From Pseudomonadota bacterium (GTDB lineage Bacteria; Pseudomonadota; Alphaproteobacteria; Rhizobiales; Rhizobiaceae), in the NCBI GenBank assembly GCA_023444445.1, contig JAEXMK010000188.1:1-64000 (forward strand): 64,000 nucleotides of DNA, in the 5' to 3' direction. Every line of letters begins with the position of its first letter. Position 1 is the stretch's first letter. The notes beneath the pieces were generated by a model. The model was not told where the DNA came from. It saw only the letters and a program-made list of their open reading frames with translations, and did not search any database. Of the stretch, positions 27,505 through 37,311 are shown in pieces. The position numbers and the translations under genes are program-made.

Positions 27505-28798
27505 TATGCACCCCCAAATTTTCACCATTGCCCTGCCGGCCATCCCGTGCGCCGGACTCGTCACGGTTGCGCCCTGTTGCGGCCTGCTGGCCCTGCTGCT
27601 GCGCCTGCTGATTTTGCTGATTGTTACCCTGTGTGCCCGTTTGGTCACTCTTATCGGAAGAAGCGATGCTGATCGTGATATTGTCGACCGTCAAACCCTG
27701 CGCCTTCAGCCCCTCAAGGATGCTTTTGCTGTCATCCTGGAGCTTTTTATAGGCTGCCACGCTCTCTACCGTCATGTGAACGGCGAGCTCATCACCGGCA
27801 AGGCGCAGCGACATCGTCACCGATCCGAGCTCGATCGGCGTCATGTGCAGCTTCAGCGTATGCACGACCTTGCCGGTGCTGCTCTGGGCCGCCGCGTTGG
27901 ATAGCGACGAACCGGGCTGCATGGCGCTCACCCATTCCGGATCATTGACGATGAGGCCGGTCAAAGCCGAGGCATTGCTCGAAGGCGCCAGGCCGATGAA
28001 CCGCCGCGAATCGACGACGGTGACCGTATCGCCCACCTTGCCACTGCTTTCACGAAGGTCGAACTCGACGCGGCCTTCACGCTGAACCGTGCCCATATCA
28101 AGCGCGCGGGCCGTGCCCGAGCGGGAGGACGCGAAACGGAAGGCCGAGGCATCATCATTGCCGCTTTCCGAGGCAGTGTCGGCCTCGTTTGCTGCAAGTC
28201 CCATCTTCGTCGGCATGTCCTTCAGCGAAGGCTCAGCTTTGCCGTGCACGGCTTCGGCCCTGTCGGATTTCACCGAACCCGTCTTACCGGCAATCGCCTG
28301 CGCAATTTCTTCGAGCGGCGTCTTGGCCGTCGCAATATCGCTGGCGGCTATCATGACCGTCTTGATCTCCGCAAGCTTCGGATCGATCGCATCCGCCGCC
28401 GTCTCGGCATCCTTGTCCGTCTCGTCCTTGAGCTTCTTGCCGGTCTTGCCGCTGTCAGCCGACGTGCGCACCGTTTTCAGAGCATTCTGAAATTCGGCAA
28501 TTGTCTCACGGCTACGGGTTTCCCCGATATGCTCATGTGCGAGCGCATTCAGAAAAGTTGGAGGGCGTTTGACTGGAGCATCCATCTTTTCAGCCTCGCC
28601 ATCGGGTGTTGCCTGCTCGTCCCTGGCCGAGCCCGCATCCTGCTGCTGATGGCGCGATTGTGGCGCACGTTCTTCCCGTATCGTGGAAAGCGCATCGCCG
28701 AAACTGCCGCCCCCGGCGTCGTCCCTTGCATTTGCGCTGCCGGCGCGGGCGTCGGAAGGTGGCGCGCTCACTATCGCGTTGATGTTTGCGTCGATCAT
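27440..28798 (-). CDS. fliK: flagellar hook-length control protein FliK
   Basis: 452 aa. The N-terminal two thirds are low-complexity, rich in Ala, Asp, Lys and Glu, as expected of a molecular ruler. The C-terminal core is the conserved FliK domain that triggers the FlhB specificity switch: LHMTPIELGSVTMSLRL, ELAVHMTVESVAAYKKLQDD, and ILEGLKAQGLTVDNITISI. It is followed by a Gln/Asn-rich tail (around 27560-27650, repeated Q/N runs). The start overlaps motC by four bases. Confidence 0.88.
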   Translation of the reverse strand: MIDANINAIVSAPPSDARAGSANARDDAGGGSFGDALSTIREERAPQSRHQQQDAGSARDEQATPDGEAEKMDAPVKRPPTFLNALAHEHIGETRSRETIAEFQNALKTVRTSADSGKTGKKLKDETDKDAETAADAIDPKLAEIKTVMIAASDIATAKTPLEEIAQAIAGKTGSVKSDRAEAVHGKAEPSLKDMPTKMGLAANEADTASESGNDDASAFRFASSRSGTARALDMGTVQREGRVEFDLRESSGKVGDTVTVVDSRRFIGLAPSSNASALTGLIVNDPEWVSAMQPGSSLSNAAAQSSTGKVVHTLKLHMTPIELGSVTMSLRLAGDELAVHMTVESVAAYKKLQDDSKSILEGLKAQGLTVDNITISIASSDKSDQTGTQGNNQQNQQAQQQGQQAATGRNRDESGARDGRQGNGENLGVHNEGMGGALGFGRSSNDNGVYL

Positions 28799-30075
28799 GG
28801 TGCCCCCTCGTTTTTCTTCAACAGGCTGTCGATTTCATTGAGCTTGCTGCGGCCACTCGTCACGAGTTGCCGAACGTTATCGCCCGCATCGTCCGCTTTC
28901 CGGGTTTCAACCCGCCATATGCTTTTTGTCTCAGCGGCGACCGCGGCCTCTTTTACAGGTGCTGTGCCCCCGGGTTCGTTCGTCGCAGCGGCCTCGGCAT
29001 CGACGCTGATATCCGCGGAAGGAGGACGCATCACCTGGTGGGCAATCGCCCTTGCCGCATCGCGCAGTGCCTTGTCCCGATCCGACAGTTGTTCTTCGGG
29101 AATTTGGCCGATCGTCTCGATCGCGCTCACCACATCGGGCGTGCCGATGTTGGAGAGACTTTCATAGAGATCGGCCTGCACTTCCGGAGCGCCCGGCAAG
29201 GCCGGAGAAAGCGCCTTCGCCTTCAGGGCCGCCATGCGCGCCAGCGAATCCTTGCCGCTGATTGCCGCGAGACGGGAAAGGCGCAGATAAGCTTCCTTCT
29301 GCCTCTCCACATCCATCATGGCGAAGGTGTCTTGTATCGCCTCTTCACCAATGGAATCGGCGCGCTTGACCACAAGCGAGACCAGAAGATCCGCGAACTG
29401 GCTGGCATAAGGCGAATGCAGGAACCGTCGGGCATAACGCTGGGCATAATTGACGCCACGCGCTGCATCGCCGTCCTCCACCGCAATGGCGAGTGATCGG
29501 CGCAATGCCGCTTCTTCAACGATGGTGCCCGGCGCCTCCAGCCGGGCGATGTCATAAAAGCCGAGTGCCGCCAGCGGGTCGCGCGGGATCGTCACATTGC
29601 CGCCGATCAGGGCCAGATAGGCACCAATCCGCTTGCCGCGATATTCCGGCACCATGGCAGCGATGCCCTGCGCCACCAGCGTTCCCTTGCCCGACAGATA
29701 TTTACGGAGGATATCGGCAACACGGCTGTCGAAATTGCCGTCGACATCGCGTGCCACCAACAATTCCAGCGTGGCCGGGTTGCCGCCGCTCATCGCATAG
29801 ATCAACGCCGCATCGACATTGCGCGGGTCCTTGAAGATCGCCGAAGGCGCGCTTCTCAGCCGCTCATCGATGGTCTGAAGCAGGAAACGCTGCATTTCGG
29901 ATGCTGAATGGTCGCCCATCGCGACCGAATCCTGCACGAATTGCAGGGAACGCAGCATGGCATAGGGCATGAGATTGTCTTGCGACTGGGAAAACGCCTC
30001 GCTCGGCTCGGAACCGAGACCGCAAAGCGTCGCCGCAAGAAGAAGCCAGCGTTTCGAGGTTTTCGTCACACTCAC
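28795..30075 (-). CDS. motC: periplasmic motility protein MotC
   Basis: 426 aa, rhizobial MotC, a periplasmic protein that binds MotB and is needed for stator function. A signal peptide is visible ([22 protein letters not shown]). Next come [22 protein letters not shown], helical repeats ([29 protein letters not shown]) and a charged C-terminal end. It overlaps motB and fliK by four bases each. Its folding chaperone MotE is encoded at 46596 on the other strand. Confidence 0.92.
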   Translation of the reverse strand: MSVTKTSKRWLLLAATLCGLGSEPSEAFSQSQDNLMPYAMLRSLQFVQDSVAMGDHSASEMQRFLLQTIDERLRSAPSAIFKDPRNVDAALIYAMSGGNPATLELLVARDVDGNFDSRVADILRKYLSGKGTLVAQGIAAMVPEYRGKRIGAYLALIGGNVTIPRDPLAALGFYDIARLEAPGTIVEEAALRRSLAIAVEDGDAARGVNYAQRYARRFLHSPYASQFADLLVSLVVKRADSIGEEAIQDTFAMMDVERQKEAYLRLSRLAAISGKDSLARMAALKAKALSPALPGAPEVQADLYESLSNIGTPDVVSAIETIGQIPEEQLSDRDKALRDAARAIAHQVMRPPSADISVDAEAAATNEPGGTAPVKEAAVAAETKSIWRVETRKADDAGDNVRQLVTSGRSKLNEIDSLLKKNEGAP

Positions 30076-31394
30076 CCCCGATCAGCCTCAAGCAGGATTT
30101 CGATGCGGCGGTTTGCGTCCGCCAGCGGGTCTGCCGGCACCTGCAATCTGCGGTCCGCGAAACCCGATACCTGCTTGACCCGCTCCTCTGAAAGCCCGCC
30201 GCGCACCAGCATGTAATAGGCGCTGTGCGCGCGATCCATCGAAAGGCGCCAGTTGTCATTGGCCTCGCCCTTGAACTGCCGGCCGTCGGTATGGCCGCGG
30301 ATCACCACGCTGCCGCCGCGCTCTTGAAGCAGCTTGCCGATCTTTTCCATGGCCAGAACCATTTCGCGTCGCGGCACGGCCGAACCGATATTGAACATCG
30401 GTGTTTCCGTCTGGTCGGAAATGGTCAGCAGCAGTCCGCCTTCGGCCGGCGTCACCACCAGTCCCTCTGAAAGCTTGCCGGTGATGCCGGCAATCTGCTT
30501 TTCGATTTCTTCACGCAGCGTACCGGCCTTTTCCCATTCGGCATCACTGGCTTTGCTTGCCTGATCCGGGTTGGGGCCTGGCTGGTCCGGTTTGGGCCTG
30601 GTGAGCGCGGCCTGCTCGGCGGCATCCGGGCGCTGCTGCGGCACCACTGCCGCGATTTCCGTCGGCTTGCCTTCTTCCGCCTTGTCGGAGGGCGTGCCGG
30701 CCTGCACAAGGGTAACCGCCTCGGTGCTCTTATCAGCCTCCTTGGCTGCCACATCCTGCTGTTTGCCATTGGCAGGCTGCGCGGTCTCCACTGGAACCTG
30801 CTTCTGGTCGGCGCGGGTGATTTTCACCTGCTGGGTCCAGAAATCCGGATCGAAGGGATCGCGATAGGCTTCGCCGCCGCTTGCGCCGGTCGCGGGGCCG
30901 GAATCGGCCGCACCGCCCTCACCCTTGGCGCTGACATTGGCCTGCTGCCCGACCTGCTGGGCGATTTCCGCCAGCACGGAATAGGGATTTTCGAAAAAGT
31001 CGGCCTCGGAGAAATTCGACTGTTCGCCGGTCTGCGACGTCAGATCCTCGCCGGTCGCCGCGGCAGAGCCCTTGGTCACCTTCTCCGCCTGGACGTTGGA
31101 CTTATCCTTCTTCTGGACGCCCTCTTCCTTGTCGACAGGCTTTTCCAGCCCCTTGGACGAGGGCTTCTCGTCGGACAGTTTTATGGGGTTGAAATAGCTC
31201 GCGACCGAGGCCTTGGTCTCCTCGTTTGCGGCGTTGACCAGCCACATGACGAGGAAGAACGCCATCATCGCCGTCATGAAGTCAGCATAGGCGATCTTCC
31301 ACGCACCGCCATGGGCGCCATCGTGGTCGCCTTTGTGGCGCTTGACGATGATGATCTCGTTCTTGCCGTGGTGGTGATTTTCGCCTTCACTCAT
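30072..31394 (-). CDS. motB: stator protein MotB
   Basis: 440 aa. N-terminal cytoplasmic stretch with [21 protein letters not shown], one membrane helix ([17 protein letters not shown]) with the proton-accepting Asp in YADFM, and a plug/linker of unusually long size (about 230 residues, Pro/Lys/Gln-rich). Last comes an OmpA-type peptidoglycan-binding domain ([40 protein letters not shown]). Rhizobial MotB has this long linker because MotC binds there. MotA is encoded separately at 38268. Confidence 0.95.
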   Translation of the reverse strand: MSEGENHHHGKNEIIIVKRHKGDHDGAHGGAWKIAYADFMTAMMAFFLVMWLVNAANEETKASVASYFNPIKLSDEKPSSKGLEKPVDKEEGVQKKDKSNVQAEKVTKGSAAATGEDLTSQTGEQSNFSEADFFENPYSVLAEIAQQVGQQANVSAKGEGGAADSGPATGASGGEAYRDPFDPDFWTQQVKITRADQKQVPVETAQPANGKQQDVAAKEADKSTEAVTLVQAGTPSDKAEEGKPTEIAAVVPQQRPDAAEQAALTRPKPDQPGPNPDQASKASDAEWEKAGTLREEIEKQIAGITGKLSEGLVVTPAEGGLLLTISDQTETPMFNIGSAVPRREMVLAMEKIGKLLQERGGSVVIRGHTDGRQFKGEANDNWRLSMDRAHSAYYMLVRGGLSEERVKQVSGFADRRLQVPADPLADANRRIEILLEADRG

Positions 31395-32047
31395 TTCATC
31401 ACCTTGCGAAGACTGGATGCCCAGGCGGACATGCGCGTCACGAACACGCTTTCACCCAACTCGATGGAAAGATCGATATCGGTGGTCTCGGTAAATTTCA
31501 TCGTCTCTTCTTCAAAGCCCGGCTGGGTCTTCAACTGGTCGAACAGGTTCTTCGGACCCTTCACGACAAGCGTGACCGCCTCGCCATCCGGCATGGAGGC
31601 GCGCACCACATCCGCCAGCGCCGACACCGCCTTGAGCGACAGCTTTTCCGTCAGAAGCGGCGCGAGAATATTGGCGGTCTGTTCGCTGAGACTGGCGGCG
31701 ATTGCATCGATACCTTCACGCAGACGGCGCGACAGAAAGCCGGCTGTCTCCTCAAGATAGACAGAACGGAGTTCCTCCAGCTCGGCCGCGTGCGCGGCGA
31801 GCAGCTCTTCCCGCTCGGCCTGCATCTTTTCGCTGACCTCTCGGGCCGCATCCTCGTAGCCACGGGCATAAGCGGCCCGTTTCTCGCCTTCTGCGTCCAA
31901 GGGTGTCGGATCATCGAAACCGGACGTGACGTCGGCAAAACCTGAGGCGAAATCGGTATCGGCATCTGCCAACGGCTCACCGAAGGCCGGTGACGCCGGT
32001 TGAGGCTCACCAAAATCCTTGAGAAACCGTGCAATGGACGCGCTCAT
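31391..32047 (-). CDS. FliH-like protein of the motBC-fliK operon
   Basis: 218 aa from the ATG at 32047 ([13 protein letters not shown]); the frame to 32173 is not supported. Acidic N-terminus, then a charged Glu/Ala-rich helix ([38 protein letters not shown]), then a C-terminal domain. That domain ([56 protein letters not shown]) follows the FliH/YscL pattern, where DxxLxxGxxxVxTxxxxxD is usual. FliH binds and restrains the FliI export ATPase. It is the first gene of the operon and overlaps motB by four bases. No other FliH candidate is in the window. Confidence 0.6.
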   Translation of the reverse strand: MSASIARFLKDFGEPQPASPAFGEPLADADTDFASGFADVTSGFDDPTPLDAEGEKRAAYARGYEDAAREVSEKMQAEREELLAAHAAELEELRSVYLEETAGFLSRRLREGIDAIAASLSEQTANILAPLLTEKLSLKAVSALADVVRASMPDGEAVTLVVKGPKNLFDQLKTQPGFEEETMKFTETTDIDLSIELGESVFVTRMSAWASSLRKVMK

Positions 32048-32383
32048 GCCTGCCTCCGGCAAAACTGACCGAAGGGGCGAGACATGTTTCGTTGCCGGCG
32101 ATCCGGAGCGTTTTCGCTTTTCCTCGAATCGAAAAAGTCTCGCCGCATTTCCAAACGGAAAATCGGGGTCCACTCTTTCTGGAAATGCTCTAAGCCGTTT
32201 GGCGGCACCACCGTCATCCTTGCTACCCTGCCCGTCTCTTCCATGATTCCTGACCGGATCGCGCCATGCGATCCACCCGATCTTGCCCCGACGTTAGGTG
32301 TTCAAACTTGTGCGAGGATGAAGGCGGGCCTGATCAAGCGGCCCGCACCATTCATCCGCGTGCCCCGCGCCGGTCGAAACCCG
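32048..32383. other. 336-bp intergenic region between flaD and the motBC operon
   Basis: Non-coding. Near flaD, GCGGGCC (32324-32330) and GGCCCGC (32340-32346) form a 7-bp hairpin with a 9-base loop, 38-60 bases beyond the flaD stop. With no T-run, it is a weak terminator candidate. The remainder, up to 32048, must hold the promoter of the fliH-like/motB/motC/fliK operon. I could not recognise convincing -35/-10 elements. Confidence 0.45.
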
Positions 32384-33676
32384 TTATTTGAAGAGCTGGA
32401 GAATATTTTGCGCGTTGGCATTGGCGATGGAGAGCGCCTGAATGCCGAGCTGCTGCTGCGTTTGCAGGGCTTTCAGCCTGGTCGATTCTTCATTCATGTC
32501 GGCATCGACGAGACGGCCGACACCCTTGTCGATCACATCCATCAGGCTCGAAACGAAGTTCTCCTGCATGCTGATGCGGCTTTGCAGCGAACCGAGGCTG
32601 GACGCCGTGCTGGTCATCGCCTCCAGTTGCTTATCCACGAAGGACATCATCGTATCGATGGCGTCAGAGTCGGTGTAGGTCGTGCTGCCGCCGGCAAAAC
32701 CGCCCATGGCTGCAGCGACGAGATCCAAATTGCCGAGATCAAGGGTAGATACGGAAAAACCGAGAGAACGATTGGCAGAAGCCGTACCGGCGCTGACATC
32801 ATAAAACCAGTCGGTGCTGCCGGTGTCGCGATAGGCCGGGGAAACGGTCGTGCCGCCGCTCGACGGGTTCGTCGCCGTGGCCTTGACCCAGACGTTTTCC
32901 GCAAGGCGAAGATAATTATCCGTGCCATTGCTGTAGAGATTGGGATCCGTATTCGTATCCGGCGTTGTGGCATTAAGCGCGCCGATCTGTGCGTCGCTCA
33001 ACTTCTCAACGACGTAACCCGCTTGCGACTCTTTACCGGCCGTCGTCGAGGTCTGCTTGACCTCTGTCTCCGTCTTGCTGACGAAAACAGCGTTCCTATC
33101 GAGAATCCCAAGCTTTCCGCCGCTCAGGTCAAAAAGCACGGTGCTACCGTCGAGCGTATAATCGACGGTGGTGACGCCCACATTGCCGGCGCCCGTGCGG
33201 GTGAAGGATGCGACGACCTTTTTCGTGATCGATTCTGCAACCGGCGGCGTGCCGTTGTTGCTGATACTGGCCTGCAGCCAGTTCTCACCCGAGAAGGATG
33301 CTGATTCGGAGATGCTCTTCAGCTGCTCCTGAAGCTGCTTGATTTCATCCTGGATCTTGCCGCGGTCGGCACCCACGCCATAGGCGGCGACAAGCTTGGC
33401 CTTGATCTGCTTGACGACCTCGATCGTGCTTTCAAGCGCGTCGTAGGCGGTGTCCACCTTGGCGGCACCGAGGCCCAATGCATCCTGCACGGCAGAAAGC
33501 GCATTGTTGTCGGAGCGCATCGTTGTTGCGATGGACCAGTAGGCCGCATTATCCGCGGCGGTTTCGACACGAAAGCCGGACGACACGCGCGCCTGTGTTG
33601 TCTCGAGGTTCTTGTCGATCATACGCAGGGTTTGCAGCGCGGCCATTGCCGCCGCATTGGTCAAAATGCTTGTCAT
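32384..33676 (-). CDS. flaD: flagellin FlaD
   Basis: 430 aa from the ATG at 33676 (MTSILTNAAAMAAL); the largest of the four flagellins here (FlaA-C are 306-320). The N-terminal and C-terminal D0/D1 parts match the others (NAAYWSIATTMRSDNNALSA, LVDADMNEESTRLKALQTQQ). The middle is about 110 residues longer, so it would expose a larger surface domain. It is alone, on the opposite strand, 15.8 kb from flaA. Its leader lacks the CCGG(A/T)ATGTCCC box of flaA-C. Probably a minor filament subunit, as FlaD of A. tumefaciens. Confidence 0.95.
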   Translation of the reverse strand: MTSILTNAAAMAALQTLRMIDKNLETTQARVSSGFRVETAADNAAYWSIATTMRSDNNALSAVQDALGLGAAKVDTAYDALESTIEVVKQIKAKLVAAYGVGADRGKIQDEIKQLQEQLKSISESASFSGENWLQASISNNGTPPVAESITKKVVASFTRTGAGNVGVTTVDYTLDGSTVLFDLSGGKLGILDRNAVFVSKTETEVKQTSTTAGKESQAGYVVEKLSDAQIGALNATTPDTNTDPNLYSNGTDNYLRLAENVWVKATATNPSSGGTTVSPAYRDTGSTDWFYDVSAGTASANRSLGFSVSTLDLGNLDLVAAAMGGFAGGSTTYTDSDAIDTMMSFVDKQLEAMTSTASSLGSLQSRISMQENFVSSLMDVIDKGVGRLVDADMNEESTRLKALQTQQQLGIQALSIANANAQNILQLFK

Positions 33677-33910
33677 GGGGTCCACCCAACTCAAAATTTC
33701 AGAGAAAATCCGGCGCGGTGCCGACAACGAGCAGGAGCATCATGCGCATCGGCAATGGCTTGAAGCAGCCACCGCGACCTGCTGTTCGTTAACAAATCGT
33801 TAACGCGATAGGTAACAAACAACGCGACTGATTTGCAAGGCGTTCCTGACTTTCACAGCCGGGTTTCGCATAAACCGGCAGGCTTCAGGCAAGCCCGGAT
33901 CAAAAAGCAC

Positions 33911-33953
33911 CGGAAAAAAGCCGCAGCGCCCGTGATTTCAACGGGCGCGGCGG
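33911..33953 (-). terminator. rho-independent terminator of the motA-flhB operon
   Basis: GCGCCCGT (33926-33933) pairs with ACGGGCGC (33941-33948), extended after one mismatch by CCGC/GCGG (33921-33924/33950-33953). On the minus strand the stem is followed by C and six T (33920-33914). It ends the transcript 32 bases after the last gene and leaves flaD with its own promoter between here and 33676 being on the other side. Confidence 0.85.
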
Positions 33954-33984
33954 GCATGATGGAAATATGTGGCGGCTGATCCGG

Positions 33985-34422
33985 TTAAGCCGCTTCGCCC
34001 TGATGGGTGGCCACGAATCGGGCGGCCGCCAAGCTGCCGCGCAGAAACTCGGTATTTTCATCCGGGTTTTCGGAAGGATTCTGAAACGAGACGTGGTTGA
34101 TCTCGATCGCCGCATGCCTGTCGGCGAGAATCAATCGCGCATAGACTGTTGCGCCCTTCGGCTTGAGCTCGAGATCGAGGACGATCTCGGGCACGCCTTC
34201 CCATTCGAGCTTATATTCCCCGCCGGCGCCGAAATTGATCGTCCCGGGATGATAATAAAGCTCCGCCGCCGATGAAACCAGATCGGCGATACTGCCATAG
34301 CACTCGAATCGCAGGAGCGAGATCAGGTCGGCCGGGTCTAACAGGCGTAATTCGGTGGCGATCGGGTTGATCGCCTCTGCGACGATCATTTCCCGCTGTT
34401 CGGAATAGGCGGATTTTTTCAT
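33985..34422 (-). CDS. conserved rhizobial flagellar-operon protein, function unknown
   Basis: 145 aa, soluble, no signal or membrane segment. It opens KKSAYSEQREMIVAEAINPI, then ELRLLDPADLISLLRFECYG, ELYYHPGTINFGAGGEY, and LKPKGATVYARLILADRHA. I do not recognise the fold. It follows flhB by five bases and ends the operon before a strong terminator, so it is co-expressed with switch and export genes. A role in flagellar assembly is inferred from position only. Confidence 0.75.
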   Translation of the reverse strand: MKKSAYSEQREMIVAEAINPIATELRLLDPADLISLLRFECYGSIADLVSSAAELYYHPGTINFGAGGEYKLEWEGVPEIVLDLELKPKGATVYARLILADRHAAIEINHVSFQNPSENPDENTEFLRGSLAAARFVATHQGEAA

Positions 34423-34427
34423 TGGTT

Positions 34428-35516
34428 TTATTGAACCCGTATTTTCGATGACTTCATGGCGTAAACCCGATGAACGAGTTCAGCCACAGCCTTGTAAAAG
34501 ACTGGTGGAATCACACTATCTACCGAGACTTGCGCAAACATGGAGCGTGCAAGCGGTGGGTCCTCAAAAACGGGGATATTGTTTTCTTCCGCAATCTCGC
34601 GGATTTTCAATGCGATAAGGTCCTGGCCCTTGGCAACGACGACAGGGGCGTCTCCCTCTTCGCGCACGTAACGTAGTGCTACCGCAAAGTGTGTCGGGTT
34701 GGCGATCACGAGCGTTGCACGCGGCACGTTGTTGATCATGCGGCGGCGGGCGCGATCGCGGGCAATCGACCGCTGGCGGGACTTGACCACCGGGTCGCCC
34801 TGCGACTGCTTGTATTCTTCCTTCACCTCATGCTTGGTCATTTTCAGCTGGCTGAACCAGTGATGGCGCGTCCACAACACATCGACCGCGGCAAGGAGCG
34901 CCGTCGAAAGCAGGATCACGACCATCATTTTTTTGACGATCTCCACAACCCGGACAAAAATCACCTGCGGGTCGGAAAACATCAGATCGATGAGGCTGTA
35001 GAAGTCACCGCGAAGCGCAAAGAACATGATGGTTGAAACGATCATGATCTTGAACACCGATTTGGCGAATTCCACGAAACCCTGTTTGCTGTAGATGCGC
35101 GTGAAGCCCTTCGCCGGTGACACGCGTGACCATTGCGGACGCACCCGCTCAAGCACTGGTGACGGAAGGTTCTGGAAAAAAGACGAGGCAAGGCCGAAGA
35201 CGATGAACATGATCATGGCCGGCATGAGCAGGTAAGCGATGGACGTGCCGAGAAAATAGAGCAGCGACAGGGCATCCGGCCGGGTGCTGAGGTTCCATTG
35301 CTCGGGCTGGCCGAACAAATCTTTCAAGGTGACTCCGAGACGGCCCGCACCATCGGGCAGGAAAAAAACCAGGTAGCAGTAAAAGGCGAGCGACGACGCA
35401 AAGATCGGCACTTCGCGAGAAAACGGAAGATTGCCCTTTTCCGCCGCATCACGGAGTTTTTTCTCCGTTGGGGCTTCTGTTTTACTGTCCTTGTCCTGAT
35501 CGTCTGCCAAAGGCAC
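34428..35516 (-). CDS. flhB: flagellar export switch protein FlhB
   Basis: 362 aa. N-terminal [23 protein letters not shown], four membrane helices, and a cytoplasmic C-domain with the autocleavage motif NPTH ([14 protein letters not shown] near residue 275). Controls the switch from hook to filament export together with FliK. It follows fliG by 120 bases. Confidence 0.96.
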   Translation of the reverse strand: MPLADDQDKDSKTEAPTEKKLRDAAEKGNLPFSREVPIFASSLAFYCYLVFFLPDGAGRLGVTLKDLFGQPEQWNLSTRPDALSLLYFLGTSIAYLLMPAMIMFIVFGLASSFFQNLPSPVLERVRPQWSRVSPAKGFTRIYSKQGFVEFAKSVFKIMIVSTIMFFALRGDFYSLIDLMFSDPQVIFVRVVEIVKKMMVVILLSTALLAAVDVLWTRHHWFSQLKMTKHEVKEEYKQSQGDPVVKSRQRSIARDRARRRMINNVPRATLVIANPTHFAVALRYVREEGDAPVVVAKGQDLIALKIREIAEENNIPVFEDPPLARSMFAQVSVDSVIPPVFYKAVAELVHRVYAMKSSKIRVQ

Positions 35517-35636
35517 GTTCCCGAAATAAGAAAGGCCCGCCGATCCCGGCAGGCCGTCATCCCGAAACTAGCGTTCGTGGCCGGCCATCGCAATGGCCGG
35601 TTCCGCCTTGGCGGCGGGTTATCAACCGGCTTCCGC

Positions 35637-36680
35637 TTAAGCGGCGGCCGGCTGTTCGTCCGCAGCGGCTTCCTTCAGCTGGATCTGGCCGGAATTGGCG
35701 AGCCGGATAGCCTCCTGCGCCACCGCGCGGCGAGCGATCGCCACTTCGCGGGTGTTGATCGAGGCCTGCGGCACCGCAAGGTCCGATTCGATCATGCGGC
35801 GCTGGCGCGGGCTGATGCTGGAGAGCACACATTCCTTGATTTCCACCGTGGCGCCACGCAGCGCCATGGTCAGAACATCCGCCGAGACGTCGTTGAGCAG
35901 CAGGACACGGCTGCGCTGCGGCATGAACATGAGATCGTCGAAGAGGAAGATCTTCGGCTTGACCTTGTTGGCGGCTTCCTTGCTGAGCGTTTCGAGCGAG
36001 CTGAGCAACGTGTCGACCTGCGGTTTGTCCAGTTCGTTCATCAGATCGGCAACCTTCGTGGAACCGCCGGCATTGCGCTCGGCCTCGATTTCGTTGATGA
36101 GGTTGACCACACGTTTCTCGATGATCTGGGCAGCCGTCGGGCTGACTTCCTTCATATTGACGGTGCGGTTCATGATATCGGCGCGCTGCTCTTCCGGAAT
36201 GGTCAGGAGAACCTTAGCGCCGAAGGAAGAAGGCAGCATCGAGAGGATATAGGCGATGGTCTGCGGATGTTCGCGCAGCAGGAACTTGCCGACGAATTCC
36301 GGCTCGGCTTCCTGCAGGCGGTCCCAGATCGACGCTTCATAGGCCTGGAAAGCCGCGCGACGGCCGAGAAGGCTGTCCACCTCTTCAGGGGTCAGGCCTT
36401 CTTCGAGAATGCTCTCTATTGCCTTGGCATTGTCCATCAGGCCCGTTCCCTCGGTGAACAGGTCTTCGAATTCGGCGACTATCTGGGCAAGTTCGTCAGG
36501 AGGAATGACACGCAGGGTCTGGGCCGAGGAAATGATCATCTGCAATTCGTGCTGCGTGAAAAATTTCAGCAGCTTGCCGGCGACGCCCTTGCCCATGGCA
36601 AGAAGCACCGCGGCCGCCTTGTCGGCCTGAGACAACGGTTTCCCTGCCAAGGGGTTACCGAAATCCTCGAAGTCCATCAT
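35637..36680 (-). CDS. fliG: flagellar motor switch protein FliG
   Basis: 347 aa, torque-generating rotor protein. Family features: LSQADKAAAVLLAMGKGVAGKLLKFF at the N-terminus, the EHPQTIAYILSML middle domain (armadillo), and the C-terminal charged helix region (IFLFDDLMFMPQRSRVLLLNDV) that meets MotA. Fits in the motA-fliM-fliN-fliG-flhB operon, 27 bases after fliN. Confidence 0.96.
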   Translation of the reverse strand: MMDFEDFGNPLAGKPLSQADKAAAVLLAMGKGVAGKLLKFFTQHELQMIISSAQTLRVIPPDELAQIVAEFEDLFTEGTGLMDNAKAIESILEEGLTPEEVDSLLGRRAAFQAYEASIWDRLQEAEPEFVGKFLLREHPQTIAYILSMLPSSFGAKVLLTIPEEQRADIMNRTVNMKEVSPTAAQIIEKRVVNLINEIEAERNAGGSTKVADLMNELDKPQVDTLLSSLETLSKEAANKVKPKIFLFDDLMFMPQRSRVLLLNDVSADVLTMALRGATVEIKECVLSSISPRQRRMIESDLAVPQASINTREVAIARRAVAQEAIRLANSGQIQLKEAAADEQPAAA

Positions 36681-36707
36681 GGTCTTTCCTCTCCGTCCCC
36701 ACAGGGA

Positions 36708-37247
36708 TCAGGCTTTCTTCGTACTCAGTACTTCAATCAATTTTACGCCGAAGCGCGTATCGTCGTCTTCCAGAACCGTTATTTCACCGCGCGCAATACG
36801 GCGGCCATTCACCATGATCTCGACCGGCTCGCCGATCTTGCGATCAAGCGCGATCGTTGCGCCCTCTTCGAGGCTCATCAGCCCCGAAACGAGCATTCTG
36901 CTGGTGCCGAGAACGATCTGGACATCGATCGGGATGTCCATGATCATTTCCATGTTTTCGGACAATCCGCTGCCAAGCGGCGCCTTCACGCCCGTAACCT
37001 GGGGGGCAGCGGCAAAATCGTCCATCGCAAAATCGGCCGCTCCGCCACCAAAGGCGGAAAGGTCAGTGTCCGTCGAAGCCTCGTCCGTGCTGCCGAAATC
37101 GCCGAAGTCGCCAAAATCGGAGAGCGAGCCCGCCGCATCCGTCTTGAGGACGCCACGCAGATCGCCGATAGCCTGGTCGAGATCGCCGCCGTCTTCAAAC
37201 GACGGCAACGCCGCATCATCGGTCACAGGTGTTTTCTTCGTAGCCAT
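36708..37247 (-). CDS. fliN: flagellar motor switch protein FliN
   Basis: 179 aa. The C-terminal SpoA domain is typical ([60 protein letters not shown]). The first 90 residues are an acidic, Asp/Ser-rich extension longer than in E. coli FliN (137 aa). Forms the C-ring base with FliM. A 64-base gap separates it from fliM. Confidence 0.94.
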   Translation of the reverse strand: MATKKTPVTDDAALPSFEDGGDLDQAIGDLRGVLKTDAAGSLSDFGDFGDFGSTDEASTDTDLSAFGGGAADFAMDDFAAAPQVTGVKAPLGSGLSENMEMIMDIPIDVQIVLGTSRMLVSGLMSLEEGATIALDRKIGEPVEIMVNGRRIARGEITVLEDDDTRFGVKLIEVLSTKKA

Positions 37248-37311
37248 GCGCTGATTATTCCCTTTGAAACTTGCGTCAGCCTGCCCAGAACCCGAAAAGG
37301 CCAGGCAGGAT

